64,000 nt of DNA, from NCBI GenBank assembly GCA_026686845.1, contig JAIVEN010000015.1, forward strand, positions 4,789,001 to 4,853,000. The letters run 5' to 3'. The stretch is from Adenanthera pavonina. Taxonomy: Eukaryota > Streptophyta > Magnoliopsida > Fabales > Fabaceae. Below the pieces are notes generated by a model, which was given only the letters and a program-made list of their open reading frames with translations, had not been told where the DNA came from and made no database searches. Below are positions 35,449-48,589 of the stretch, in pieces. Within the stretch, counting starts at the first letter, position 1. Every line of letters begins with the position of its first letter. The position numbers were made by a program, and so were the translations under genes.

Positions 35449-36318
35449 CATCGTGCTTTCTAATCAAATTAAATGATTCAACTTCAATTCATTATGAATT
35501 CAAAGTATTTGTTCTTGTCACCAAATTAAATGCTCCATCAATATGTTAAAAAAGACTTCACAAATCTTGGATAATGTTTTGAGAACATCTGTCCTAAGAT
35601 TTAAATATTACAATTTTTTATAAAATTTTAAAATTATTAACACCATCATAAAATATAAATGGGCAGAAAACGCACTACTTATGAACAGTGCAGTTCATAA
35701 CTACATGTAAATCTACGAGATTCCTTTTAGTTATAATTAATTTTCAGAATAAAAATTATTTTTATGAATAAAAATAAATATTAACTAATTATAGGAAATT
35801 TATATATATATAATTTAAATTTAAGCATGACCAACAAAAAGACATCCAACACTGACACCAAGGCAACAATTCAAGAACCATTAACATAGCCAACAAAGCA
35901 AAGAAATTACTTGAGATTTCTGTGATGAATAATTTTACATTAAGCAATCAATAATAAAGGTATATATCTGATGCCTAGATTACAAAATTGAGTAAATATC
36001 AAGATAGGGAATAAACCACGAATCAAGTGAGAGTAGTAGAATCAAGCTGACATGATAGAGTCAGAAGATATTTGCGGTTTCATTCACCATGTCCCACATC
36101 GGTTTATATTCACTGTTTCCCACATAGGTCGCACGCCTCTCATATGCACGAGCAAAGGCAGGCAACAACTGAGAACCACAGCTTCATTGATCAGCTCTGA
36201 TGGTGGAATTAGTATGGTATAAGGATTTAATTGTCAAAATTCTCCCAAGTCAACAATGGGTTCAAGCACTGGGCTTTTGAGGTATACATTTGATCAGAAT
36301 TCCTATTGTCATGGGAGA
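35449..36318. other. Spacer, probably with RH28 3' UTR
   Basis: No gene is supported. The stretch 36055-36310 contains gtcccacatcggtt and tcccacataggtc, strings common in dispersed plant repeats, next to what should be the RH28 3' UTR. Confidence 0.4.
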
Positions 36319-39300
36319 CTACCTGCGCTTATACCTGAAAGGGGAATCAAAGAAACCTTAACTTTTCTTGTCTCTCTGGTCAATCCATCTCTAGAAATGA
36401 AAGACATTTTCTGAGATGCCCAGTAGTAACTTTTGCAACATATTCATTAAAAGGATTCAGATTCAGTGCAATTAAAAAGTTTTCATTTTATAATTCCATT
36501 AAAAAGATCTTGACAGTTCATTTTGATTTGTCGCCAATCATTAGGCCATTTCACCTGACCCGGGCAACAAAATGATGTCATTTCACTTAGGGCAACGGAT
36601 GATGTGGCATGACACAAGTGACAGATTAAAATGAACAATCAAAATTTTCTAAACAGGACTGGACTGAAAACTCAAGGATTGCACTAAATTCATACACCAA
36701 GTAGATTCATGAAAAGTGAAATATCAAATATATAAGAATACCTTGACTTGCTTTTGAATGAACTTTTGGACTTCTTCCCTGATCCAAGTCTTTTTTGTTT
36801 TTTATCACTAATATCAGTTTGGAAAAGCTCCCGCATTTCCTCCGACCTTGAAGAAGTCTTTCGCGAAGAATGATCCGATTTATTTTTACCCTTCTTCACA
36901 ATTTTGCCAGCATCTAGGGCCTTCTTCACAGCTTTCACTGCTTTTGCTCGTCGGTATGCCAAATCAACAAGGGACATTCCAGCCTTATCTTTCTTATTTT
37001 GCTCATTAGCCTGCACATTTATGAATTTAACTATGATGGAAAGTAATGACTAAAAAAGCCAAATATTGATGCAGTGAACCAAGTCACCAATTTAGCCGCT
37101 AGGTAATGGACTGAATCGGATATTTTTCTTTAAAATATTAATTGCACTTCAACTTAAATATCATATGCTATATTTACAAAACATTTATATCAATGCATAT
37201 ATAGGATACTCATTACAATAACATCTAAAATTTAGTAAGAAAAATCATTATTTAAAAAAAAATCATCTAGTATTGTTGTCTCTTCCTCCACAGTTGATTT
37301 TGATTTACATTTATTTTTCCCAAAAAAAAATTCGTACATGCCGTAATATGGGATGAGAATATTCTAGTTATCATAATAGAAGTCAACTAAAACATTCTTT
37401 TTTTCTCAAATAGTTTAATATACTCCTTAACAGGCTATGAAAACAAGTGAATGAAAAAGGATAGGAGTACATACTTCTGGCTTCACAAAATGCCCTTCAT
37501 CCTCTAACATCTCTCTAGCTGCTTCCAATTTTCTTCGTTTCTTCCTGGGCAAATTTTTCTGGACCAAAGATGTTTTAATAAATACAAAACTATGCATAAA
37601 AGCAAAGCAAGTTTGTGTGCTGTATATAGGTATTAAAAAAAATCAATGAATCAGTATCAGTAAGTACAAATACAATGGGAACAGCACTTACCTCTCGCTC
37701 TCGCTTCCTCTTTTCCTTCATTCTTAGGGCTTCAGCTTGTTCAGCACTAATTACCTCCTTCCCAGAGCTCTGTTCCTTTTCATTAGATGTCTGTTGAAAG
37801 TCAATTCAATGCTTAATTTATTAGCTCTAAGCTCTAATGGCATGGTAACTTCACTGCAAAAGTTTGCAGGCTTAGGAATTTTAATATTATTAAAATAGCC
37901 AAAGCAAGTCCAATATACTCCTAATTTATTTTAAAATGAAAAAAAAAAAAAACAATGCAAAGATCATTCTCTTAGGATCACCCTACCAAACCCCACCTTT
38001 GCTTCCTCCATTTGGTTTAAGGTTAAAGGAAGAAGATTGATTGTAACAATATATCACATTTCAAGTAATCCACGATGGCCATCTTAGGCTTATCATGAAT
38101 TCTTTAAACTTTAAAGTTCAAACCACCTTCAATTTGTTCAAATCAATAAGAACCATATATGAGGGATGCAACAAAATCTAACCTTTGCTGCTTTTGCAGC
38201 AAGCTTCTTCTCCTTCCCTGTCATAAACCAGGTTCTTTTGGGGCGGGAATAGATCTCTTCCCTATGCTCAATCATGTTTTCAGCCTGCCCAGACCATGGA
38301 AATGTGATTGATTAAAAAGAAACCTTCAGAATGAAAAATACTAAGATATAATATAAGGCCCTCGAAAACATTTATTGCACCATCAAGACAATTCACAATA
38401 CAACTGTCTAAATGACGCAACTTAAGATATGCTATTTTAAAGACAAGATTTAACACGCACAAAACATTATCTAATATAAATTGAGTAAGCAATCCAAAGA
38501 ATCCAGTATTAAAGTTTCGCACAAACAAAGGTTAACCAATCAATACCTTTGTTGCCTCCATTTCAGCCTTCCTTAGGGCTCTTTCCTCCCTGCATAAATT
38601 TGACTAATGAAATACAGTACAATAATGAAAAATAAGAATTAAGCATGAACGTACATAATAGGATCAAAACCTCTCTTCTCGAAGAATTGCAGCAATCTCA
38701 TCCTCCATTTGCTCAATTGTATGAGACCACTTAATCACAGATTGCTCTGCAACAATGCGGCTCTTCAGCTTTGAACCCACCCTCTTTGCCTAATCAATTG
38801 AAACCAACATTTATAAGACATACTATATATCTGTTTACTATCAAATTCCTTATCAAAGAACCTTTCAATTAAGAATATCTATCTAAATCACCAAGGAATT
38901 AAACATACAGCATCCCATGAAAGATTTCAGAAAGGGACGGAGAGAGAAAAAATCATGTTACTTCCCTCCAGACATGTCAGAGAAGTAATTATAGAGAAGA
39001 CACATTTTATCCACAATTCTAGATCACACAAAAACTAAAATTCGCATATATATAATGATGGGTAAGGAAGGATTAAGATTTTTTTTTGGCAGCTAAATCA
39101 AAGGATTGTACATTTCACATCATGTGGAAACATAAAGCTTGCTTTAGGCATGTTCTGTGAAAATTGAACGTCTCATGAAACTAACAACTTTAAATTATTA
39201 ATACAACAAGAAGAAGTCTTATCCCATTAAGTGGGATCAGTTACATGGATTGCACAATTCCATTGGGCTCAATCAAAAACTATCTTTTCAGATATATTTA

Positions 39301-42300
39301 CCATAAGATCTTGTTTTATAATTTCCTTAAGTTTCTTTTTTGGTCTTTCTCTACATCTTTTCATAGGACCAAAAACTTTAAATTATCAATAGTTAGGAAA
39401 AAAAATCAACCTTTCATGCAAAAAAAGAATGTATTTATCTCAGACCTACAAGCATATCAGCTTGCATACTATAAGAAAATAATGCATGCACTATCCAGAA
39501 ATAAAGCTCAAAATAGGTCAAAACATGTACAGCAAAGAATGATACTAACAATTGCTTTTAAAAGTGACCGGTCATTGTCAGTCACTAACGTGACAGCATA
39601 TCCTTCTCTGCCAGCTCTTGCAGTACGTCCTACTCGATGAACATAGCTACAGTGTGAAACAAGATTTTCAAGTCACCAGAAGGCTTGGGGAGAATGAGAA
39701 TGTTTAGGGAATGAAGCACTACAGTAGACACAATTAACAATAATAATCATCAAGAGTGGTGTCACCAATGTAGTCTACCTCGTAAGATCTCGTGGACATG
39801 CAAAGTTGATGACTGTTTGAACACCAATAATGTCTAGGCCCTATTATTAAATGCATACATAATGGTGTCAAATTTAAATCCAAACCAGTGACAAGTTAAC
39901 ACACACACACAAAATCACTGAGCTTTGTAAATTCCCCTTAATTCAAAGCCTTCCCTTTAACCTTACCAGTCCCATGATAATGAGTCAAACAGGAGGTATT
40001 TGAAAGTTTAAAAAAGTTTCCTTTGAACAGAAACCAAAAACCAATACATCCAAAAAGAAAAAAAAATAATAACTATCAAGAACAGGTTCTTACTCGAGCA
40101 GCCACATCAGTTGCAACCAAAAAATCGACTTGCTGCTTCCTGAACTGCTCTAAAGCCTGTACACAAACAACCACAAGATTTATCTTAGAGCAATTTTAGC
40201 ACAATCACTTTCAAATGAAAAAATCCTTTGAACCTTTCGACAAAGAAAAGGACAAAAAAGTTGGGCAGTTCCAGGAAAAAATTAGTATTTTAGGACCTAA
40301 ACAAAACTTGATTATTTTTTTGGCCAAAAAACTTAATCACTAGACAAAATTATGATGCGAACTAAAGAACCAAGATACAGAACAATCTAGGCAGCATACT
40401 TCAAGGCGCTGGGCCTGAGTAAGATTTCCATGAAGCTCAGCAGCTTTCATGCCAGCTAATCCAAATAAAATCTTCAACCTATGCGCAGCTTGCTTTGTTC
40501 CACTGTACATCAAAAGACAAATCATTAAGCAGTTAAAGATGAGAAAAATGTGGCAGAATAGTGATACGAAAAGCACTGGTGAGGGAACAAAACACGAGAC
40601 TTTCAGTTTATTGTAATCATGAAACAGGTTCCTTGTAACTAGAGAGCCATGACCATCAATGTATTGTGCATTGACAAGCCGATAGAATGAGAGGAAAAAT
40701 TTACTATGAACATTTACTAGTGGAATCATTCCAACAATTATAGCCAAAGAGGTTTATTCTTTCAGATTAATCAAAAAGTCAGACAACTAATTAGAATGGA
40801 ACATAAAAGTCCTACTAGTTTCTTATTTCTTTCCATACAAGAAATCATCACCAATTCATGAAATCAAGAATGACAACGTGTATCAGTAATCTGCTGGTAA
40901 GTACAGCATATGAAAATGAAGAAAACCTGAATATGATCACTTTAGAAGTAAAAGTTTTGGAGCACAATGCAAGAAGGACTGCTTCCTGATTCACTTCACG
41001 CATTCTTCTTATTCTAACCACCCTGAAGAAGGGAAAATAACAGTCAACAGAGATCAAGAAACTATACTAAAAGCTGCAATAGAACCATTCAAAATTTTAG
41101 AGGAACTATGCAATTTTAATTTAATAATAGTAATAATAGTCTCCACATGCCTGAACCCCAGACATTCCTATAAAAGTTTTGACAGTCTCAATGTCCAGCC
41201 CATCAAAAGGACTATGATAGACCCATAACTTTTGAGCCAATGAAGCTCAAGGCCTATGGGAAGAAAATAAAGACAAAATAGAAGAGGGCTGCCCAGGTGT
41301 GAGTGGGGTGAGTTGGAGGAGGGAGAGAATGTGCGTGTGGGGGGTTGGAGAGGTCAGAGGTTTATTAAGGGATTTGGGGTTGAGAGAAGGCAAGAGAGAA
41401 TTCGGCTAGAGTGTAAGGAAAGAGTCAAAACCTCTTGAAAGCTAGAAGAGTATTTTCTTTCTGTTCTTGCAGCTTCTCTACCCTTCTAGCTTTTTTTTTT
41501 CTAAGTTATGTGTCTTGTGTTGCTATATCCTAATCCATTCAAACTGTGAATGTGATAGGATCTTTTCATTTTATTTCTATCAGTTCAATAGAAGACGAGC
41601 ATTTATTTTGTGCTGTTTTAGTCTGGTTCCATCAGACTATTAGTCCAAATAAGGGGGTACACACAGGAAAAAGTATCACCCAATGACTTTTTCAGAATAA
41701 ATTGTGATTTTATCACTTCTTCTATCTAACATATATCGGACTTTAATTGCATTAAAAAGTCAAAAGAAATTAATGATAGTAAAGGAACTACAAGGAATGA
41801 CAAATAATGAGAAATTACTCCTCAGTCAGGGTTGTTGGCCGTTTTGCAGATGGGTCAGCAGAAAGACGCAAGGGTTTTGTTAGAGAAAGTTTAACAAGTT
41901 CATCAACCTCCTCAGTCATGGTCGCTGAAAATAGCATGGTCTGCCTTTTCTTGGGACACAAGCGAACCTGTTAAAAAAACAAACTCATTGGAATTTCAAA
42001 AAAAAAAAATGCAAAGCAGATAAAATGTCAAACAGCATTTTTCACTTTGATGATCCTTGCATAATAAGGCTGGTGAAATTTACAAGTTCATGAATTTCAG
42101 CACTAAATCCAAGCTCTAATAGCCGATCTGCCTCATCAAGGATTAGAACAGCAAGATCATCTAAATCCACTGACATGGAATTGCGTAAATGATCTATCAT
42201 GCGTCCAGGAGTAGCCACAACAATATCTGGCATTGATCTCAAGGCTGCCTCTTGCACCTAGGATGAAAAATGACCACAATTGTAAACCAATAAGAAAATC

Positions 42301-44464
42301 ATAGAAAATGAATCCAGACGGAAGCAAAGCCCAATGACAACTAATTGGATCAAAGGAAATGAATTTGAAAACTACCAAAAGCCTCATTGCATAAATATAT
42401 GGGCGTGTGTTCACCTTAACCCCGACAAAGTTTAGCAATAATATGGAATTATTGATGATATTTGCTTGATTAAATGAAAACCTTTTCTTTCATAGAAGCT
42501 TATTTCTTGATGATTAACTTATAGTCTTGTATTGTATGCTATTTCTGTAAAAGATTTCTTATATAGTGTGCTATGAGGAAGCTCATGTCGTTACAAAACA
42601 CATTATAAAAGGGATCCTATCATTATAAGAAATGAAACAAAATCACATGATATTCAAATATGTTATCAAAAGTCACATTGAATTTTGCACTATGAACAGG
42701 ACAACAATAGTCGATTATATCCTGAGAGATTACCAAAGCACATCAGACATAACAGGAAATGGCCCATGATAAGACCAAAATACATTAGATGCATATTGAT
42801 GGAAATATATAAAGACAAAATGCAGTAAAGGGAATATATTGAAAAGAGGAAACCCAAAGGTATGTACAAGCATCAAATGAAGCACTTGAATCTATCCTAA
42901 CATCATAATACAACTTAGAAATTAAGCCATCATATAACTGAATGAACCAGTAGTCAAACCTTTGTAGATAGACCCCCGACAACCACGCAACACCTTATAT
43001 CAGTAAACTGAGCAAGCTTCTCTATCATACTGTGAACTCTGCCAAACATAATCAGCTATATTAATCTTAATGAAAAACAAATGGTATCAAACCAAAAAAA
43101 AAAAAAAGAATATTAAAAACCGCCATTTGCATGCAAAAGCAACTTCGTCCGAGGATGTATTTATGTTTAGTAATCACTAGTCAACTAAATTAAGTCTTCT
43201 ACTTCCACAACTCTACTCTGGCTATTACTCCCAGACCTCCTCCGTTATTCTCTTAGTAAAATTACAAGCTTGAAATGCTTCTATGCGATATATGTAACCG
43301 CAAAACAACCGTGAGAATACTTACTGAACTGCCAATTCTCTGGTTGGAGTAAGAATGAGGACTCTGATTGCCTGCACGCGTTTTGGACGGTACCAAAGCC
43401 TCTCCAGAGTAGGCAGTGAGAATGCAGCTGTCTGTGAGGGAAGACAATCACAGGAATAGGGCGCATTAAAAGAAATCTATCACGCAAATTCTTCACTGAT
43501 AGTATCATGCAATTATTCAGAGTCCTAAATATATCATTTAAGAATGATTAGGAAAGGAACTGATTGATTACCTTCCCAGAACCGGTAATGGCACTTCCAC
43601 ATATATCACGACCAGTCAATGCTAGGGGGATACACGCTGCCTACAATCAAATCCTAAAATCTAAGTAACTTCCACGCAAGCATAGAAGTACAACCCATAA
43701 CGCAAAGAACTAAAAACAAGTAAGAGATCAAATCAGGAAATCAAGTTAGAAACCTGAATTGGCGTTGGTTTAACGTATCCTAATGCCTCGCAAGCCCGGA
43801 GCAAAGGACGCGACAAGTTGAGCTCCATGAATGAATCAGCATGGAAGGAAGCTCCGTCAGATGGCGCGAAGAAAGACTTGCTCTCGCCCACATTGCCACC
43901 TTCATCTTCTTCCTCTTCTGGTCTATAATCCTCCTAAAGTGAGACAAAAGCAAATTTTAACAGAATAAGCACAAGCTCCCATCAGTATTCAGAAAAATCA
44001 GTAACAAACACCGAAAAGCCCGTTACTTGTTTGTCAGGTTCGGACTCGGAGCTCTCATGGTCATCTTCGACGGGCTTTCTAAGAAGCGTGGAGCGTTCTT
44101 TAAGGGCTTTGGCAATTTTCTGATCAACTGAGGTGGTGCTTCGCCGGGCATGTTCCTCCGCGACGGATTCAGAGTACTTAGCGAAGTCCCACGGTGATTG
44201 AGATTTCTTATTCGAAACTCGTGCTCTCCCTCCTACACCTCCTTCTTCTTCTTCTTCATCATCATATTCACTCTGCTCTTCTGCTTCCTCTTCTTGGCTT
44301 TGCTCCTGTTCTTCGTCTTCAGTATCATAGTGCTCGATCTCTTCGTCGCTGGGAGCTTCGAATAGGAAACCGAGAGCCATAGTTGAGGCGGAGGGAGGGA
44401 TAAAGGCCGGTTTGTCTGGTTCTTCAGGGTTTAGTAGGGCTGAAGAAGAGCGCCGTTGACCCAT
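36319..44464 (-). CDS. RH28: DEAD-box ATP-dependent RNA helicase 28 (DDX27/Drs1 type)
   Basis: Nucleolar helicase of the family needed for large-subunit rRNA processing. Nineteen coding exons: 44027-44464, 43754-43933, 43572-43640, 43325-43431, 42960-43038, 42084-42257, 41819-41967, 40927-41022, 40400-40502, 40094-40156, 39779-39840, 39550-39646, 38671-38789, 38547-38589, 38183-38284, 37692-37790, 37475-37558, 36742-37010, 36319-36334. They sum to 782 residues, matching the family (789 in Arabidopsis). An acidic N-terminus (~residues 40-75) is followed by the Q motif GYVKPTPIQ, motif I TGSGKT, PTRELA, TPGR, DEAD (about 332-335), SAT, VIIFSGT, TDVAARGLD and HRVGRTARAGR. The C-terminal tail is Lys/Arg-rich and ends KSRYKRR. 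The last coding exon is only 16 nt. Intron 7 contains a solo LTR. Confidence 0.97.
39195..39290 (+). repeat. Dispersed plant repeat with inverted core
   Basis: Inside RH28 intron 12, aagtcttatcccattaagtg followed by ggatcagttacatggatt resembles a repeat scattered in many plant genomes. A shorter related piece (attagtcttatcccacta) occurs at about 10008-10025 in DDL. Family and limits cannot be fixed by eye. Confidence 0.35.
41215..41634. mobile_element. Solo LTR in RH28 intron 7
   Basis: This 420-bp unit starts TGATAG and ends CCATCA, giving the TG...CA termini of an LTR with a short inverted repeat. It is flanked by an exact 5-bp target duplication, gacta, at 41210-41214 and 41635-41639. A polypyrimidine-rich R/U5-like part lies near 41450-41600. 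No internal retrotransposon sequence remains, so it is a solo LTR left by recombination between two LTRs. Confidence 0.85.
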
Positions 44465-45170
44465 GGAGCAATGATTATCGGGTCGAATAACTGTTTTCGG
44501 ATCAATGGTTAGACTTTAGAAAAAATTTTCTAAAACATTAAAGGCTATAATTAAGTTGAAATTGTGCGAAGTTACTAGGTCATTGGTAGAGAAAAGTTAA
44601 TTGAATCTAATTTTGTTGAGTTTCACACCTTGTCCTCTATTTGAATTTTTTTAATTAAATATATAAGGCTGAAATTATCTTCAAATTTAGTATTGTTTTT
44701 CTAATTTTTTTTGTCTAGAAAATACAGATACATATTAAGAAAGAAAATCAAGTTTCAACACGTCATAACCAACTCATATCTAATGCAAACAGACAAATCA
44801 TGAGAAATAATAATAGCGAAAGGAATAGGACATATAAATCTTAAAAAGCAAGCACTTCCCATTGTCAAAGTACCCAGTAAGGCCACGTTTGATCTGTAGA
44901 TGTATTTTTGAGGGAAGTGAAAATGAAAATAAAATTTAAAAATCCGTTTAGTATAACCATAGAAATAGTGTATAATTTTATTTAATATTTATATTTATAT
45001 TATGAAAATACCAAAATGTTCCTCTTAAATGGAAACCCTGTCTCCTCACTGCCAGAAGCATCCCCGTAATGTAATGCAAATAGAGAAACCCATCGGAAAC
45101 AACTAGATTTATCGACACCCATTGCCATAACCCAACATGTTAAAAAGCCTGAACAACCAAATCAGGTATT
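44465..45170. other. RH28 upstream region
   Basis: A/T-rich, with no gene. It should contain the RH28 promoter; I see no convincing core element. Text near 44880 (aaggccacgtttgatctg) resembles MITE ends but is unpaired. Confidence 0.4.
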
Positions 45171-45265
45171 GGGAAATTGAGTGACATGCAACAAATAAAA
45201 AAAACAAATAAACAAATACTACAACTTTAAAAGATTTTACCAAAATACTACATTTGAAATTGTAA
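45171..45265 (+). repeat. MULE left terminal inverted repeat
   Basis: It starts gggaaattgag and contains aaatactaca twice. It pairs with the reversed right end at 52447-52541. Confidence 0.7.
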
Positions 45266-46029
45266 TATCAAACAATGTTTTAAATTGTTTATTTTTTAGA
45301 TGAAATAAATTAATAATACAAATCATAAGATTACATGACGATTTGCAGTCTCTAGGTTTTTTTTAAATATAAAGCACACACAAATTGGAACATTTAGACA
45401 TGTTTTGTCCTTAAGTTTTTTTTTTTCTTAAAATAATGCAAATCATGAACCGAGGTCACGATTTGTATTAACTTTTTTTTATTATAATTTCACGATTAGT
45501 ATCAACCTTTTTTTTAATTATAATGCAAATCGTGAACCTTAATGACGGTTTGTATTTATTTTTTAATATGTTTTTTAATTATAATGTAAATTCGTTAATT
45601 ATTTTAATTATTAGATAATGATTAATATTAGGTAATGATTATAATAATTGTTAAGAATAATAATAATAATAATAATTGTTATGTAATAATTAATAATTGA
45701 GTGTAATAGATATAATAATTAAAATTTTGTAAATAGTAAAAAATTAATTTTTAAACATAAACTATGTTAATAAATTAATTAGTGATTATTAAATTTTATT
45801 AAATAAAGTCAATTTTTTACAACAATCAAAGATAAAAAATTTTCTTTCACAGAAAAAATTGTTTACCTTATACATAGTAACTTCTCATACTACATCTCGG
45901 TCTCCTCCAAACACGTGATTACCCCTATCTTATAGGCTCTTTATGTTAAGAGTTAGGTGACTCAGTGACAATTGTAGTCGGTGGGGTATTTAGATCGAGT
46001 ACAAGAGACTCAATTGAATGAATCGGTTG

Positions 46030-48209
46030 CTACGGAGTCATAAATGCTTCATTTGATGACCCACCTACTTCAAAGGAGTAATTGTTATATTCAAACTCAA
46101 TAAGTGTCGAATTCTCCAATAAAAACATAAATGACCTGAATTGATTTAAATTGGGTAAGTTTAATTGAGATACAGGTGATGGTGACATATAATGGTATTG
46201 AGTAAAATTATCTGAAGAATAAGTTGCTCTGGGGTTTTGTTCATCTTCATGTCCCATAGTATCTTTATTTTATTCCTCTTCTTCTTCACCCTCAGCCACT
46301 AGTAGTTGAGTTGATAAATAGTCACTACGTCGCTTACTTGGTCTACTCTGGGTAATCACTAGACGTAGTAGCTCAACTACAGGTGGAGCAAACTAAGAGA
46401 TCATGTCATAGTATTATTCTCTTAACGTTATTCTAATATTTTATTGGTCTCGTATAACCTTTTGTTAATATTCCCTTATTGGCATTGGGAACTGATTTTG
46501 AATATTTAGTTGAATCGATTCATTAACTATATGAACATGAAATCAACAATAAAACATTATTAGGAAATGATACTATTTATACAAAAAATAAAGACTATGA
46601 TTTTAGGTATTTACTGCAAAACTAGTTTCAACACTAGTTGGGTGAATCCATTATCGAGTATGTCTCCAATACCATTGTCCAATACCATTGTGTGTACTCA
46701 AATGTGCGATCTAATGCCTCATGTATCACGGGTGATTCAACGATAGTATTATGCCACCCAAACCATAATTTAATATAGTCCATATGCTTTTGAATCCAAT
46801 TTTCTGATGTTCTTCCACTTAATTGAATTGTGTGACAATTCTCCAAATAAACTATGATGATAGGCATTGGTTGTTGACAACCAAATTGTCTAAATACACA
46901 ATCAGGGTGATACCATTTAATTATGTAGAATCATATCAGGGGGACTGAAGCTCGCCAAATTTGTGGTGATGCTAAGCAATATCCTGGAATTAATTGTCGC
47001 ACTATTGGAGATTCATAAGGCTGTCAAACTATGTCTTCTTCCCCCATTATATCAAGTAACTTCCTATAAGTATTTAGTACCTAATAAGTTGGATGAGGTT
47101 ATTGTCCTACATTCTTCCATCTATAACAACATGAAATCACTTGTTAAAATTTGTATGATTAAGTTAATAAGCTAGAATCAAATAGTTAAAGTGTAAATTA
47201 AATACACCTGCCTCTTAAGGCTGGCATGAAATAATAGATATCTATACGTAGATTTGTTGGCAGAGCTCATTCTGGTGCTAACACTAGGAAATGATCCCAT
47301 GCCCAGAGGTAGAGAAATGTCATACATCCATCTATCTCATGCTCTGCATGGTTTGTAGCATTGCATAATTTGTTGAATAAGTGTGCTAATATTGTAGATC
47401 CCCAAGAATATTTGTCAGCACTTAAGAGATCATAAAGCAGTGAAAGGTACAATAAATAAACCTAATTGTGATTGGCTATCATAAAAAACTGCAAAGAACT
47501 TCCACTTACTAAATAACAACCCAAAAAAACTCTATTAAACCAAAACTCCAAGTAAGTATTTCATGGAGTATATCACAGCTAAACATCACAAAACTTTACA
47601 TACTTCATCATTCTTCATCCCAAAAGTTAGACATGGAGTTTTATAGCTCACGAACAATGATTACCATCTTTTCCAAAATTAACATATTACCAATAATCTT
47701 TAGGAGTTATATTTTTGTACTAAGTAATGGCCGGTACAATAAATAAACCTAATAACTTGACTTATTCGACATTAGAAATCTACTATTCAACTGGAGAATG
47801 TATGCACAAGTGAATCTTTGTATTTGTAATTCATCTGCATCATCATCGAGGTTGGGAAAGTATTATGCCAGTCAAGTAATTGATATCTCTGTTCATACAT
47901 ATACTTTGCATGTGGTATAATACCAAGTCCTATATAACAAACATGAGCCAAATCTAAATCTGTATTACCACTCATAAGTAGTTTTTCACAAGGAAAATCC
48001 AACTGAATTGCCACATGCTATAAAGTTATTGCGCATTCTTCACATGATGTATGAAAAGTATAGGTCTCAGAATACCACCTCTCAACAAGTGCTGAAATCA
48101 AATCTGAATTATACTCAAATTGGTTTATTCTAGCAATACTGTAGAATCCAGCCTGTATAAGATAAGGCACAATTTGGATTGGTAGCTCAATTAGTTGCTT
48201 TCTATGCAT
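46030..48209 (-). pseudogene. Plant mobile domain (PMD, MAIN/PP7-long-form-like) pseudogene
   Basis: Frames in order down the minus strand read LIQAGFYSIARINQFEYNSD and LVERWYSETYTFHTSCEECA. Next, past a stop at the usual Gln of ITLQDVA, comes HVAIQLDFPCEKL. At about 47270-47450 is YSWGSTILAHLFNKLCNATN...LYLWAWDHF, and at about 46640-46860 ENWIQKHMDYIKLWFGWHN. These are the hallmarks of the PMD family found both in transposons and in host proteins such as MAIN and MAIL1. Several stops and frameshifts make it non-functional. It lies downstream of the transposase in the same element and orientation. Confidence 0.8.
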
Positions 48210-48589
48210 GGCTTATCGAGTTTGAAGGATACGATTGACTTGAAAATATGGAAATATCATATCTAATAATTATGAACAATGAATACCTATATGTGGAAAA
48301 AAATTACTTACATTTTGAGTCCACACAGCTTTTAAAATATGTCGTGATTATAAATATAATAGTAAATTATCTCTGGATCTAAGTTGATTATGTGATATGG
48401 TTGTGCCATTGGAGAATCATCTTCGCAATGTTTGGAGTAAAAAAAAGAAAGAAAATACAATCTAATGTAATTACTATAAAAAGCTCGTACAAACAATTAC
48501 AATTAACAATTTTTCATGCCTTTGATAATATTTAAAAAATGTCATATATATTTGAAAAATTTTAAATACATGGGGAAGTATAAAAATTA

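Noticed and set aside
39245..39640. 131-codon plus-strand frame in RH28
   Set aside because: It overlaps RH28 exon 12 on the other strand and a dispersed repeat.
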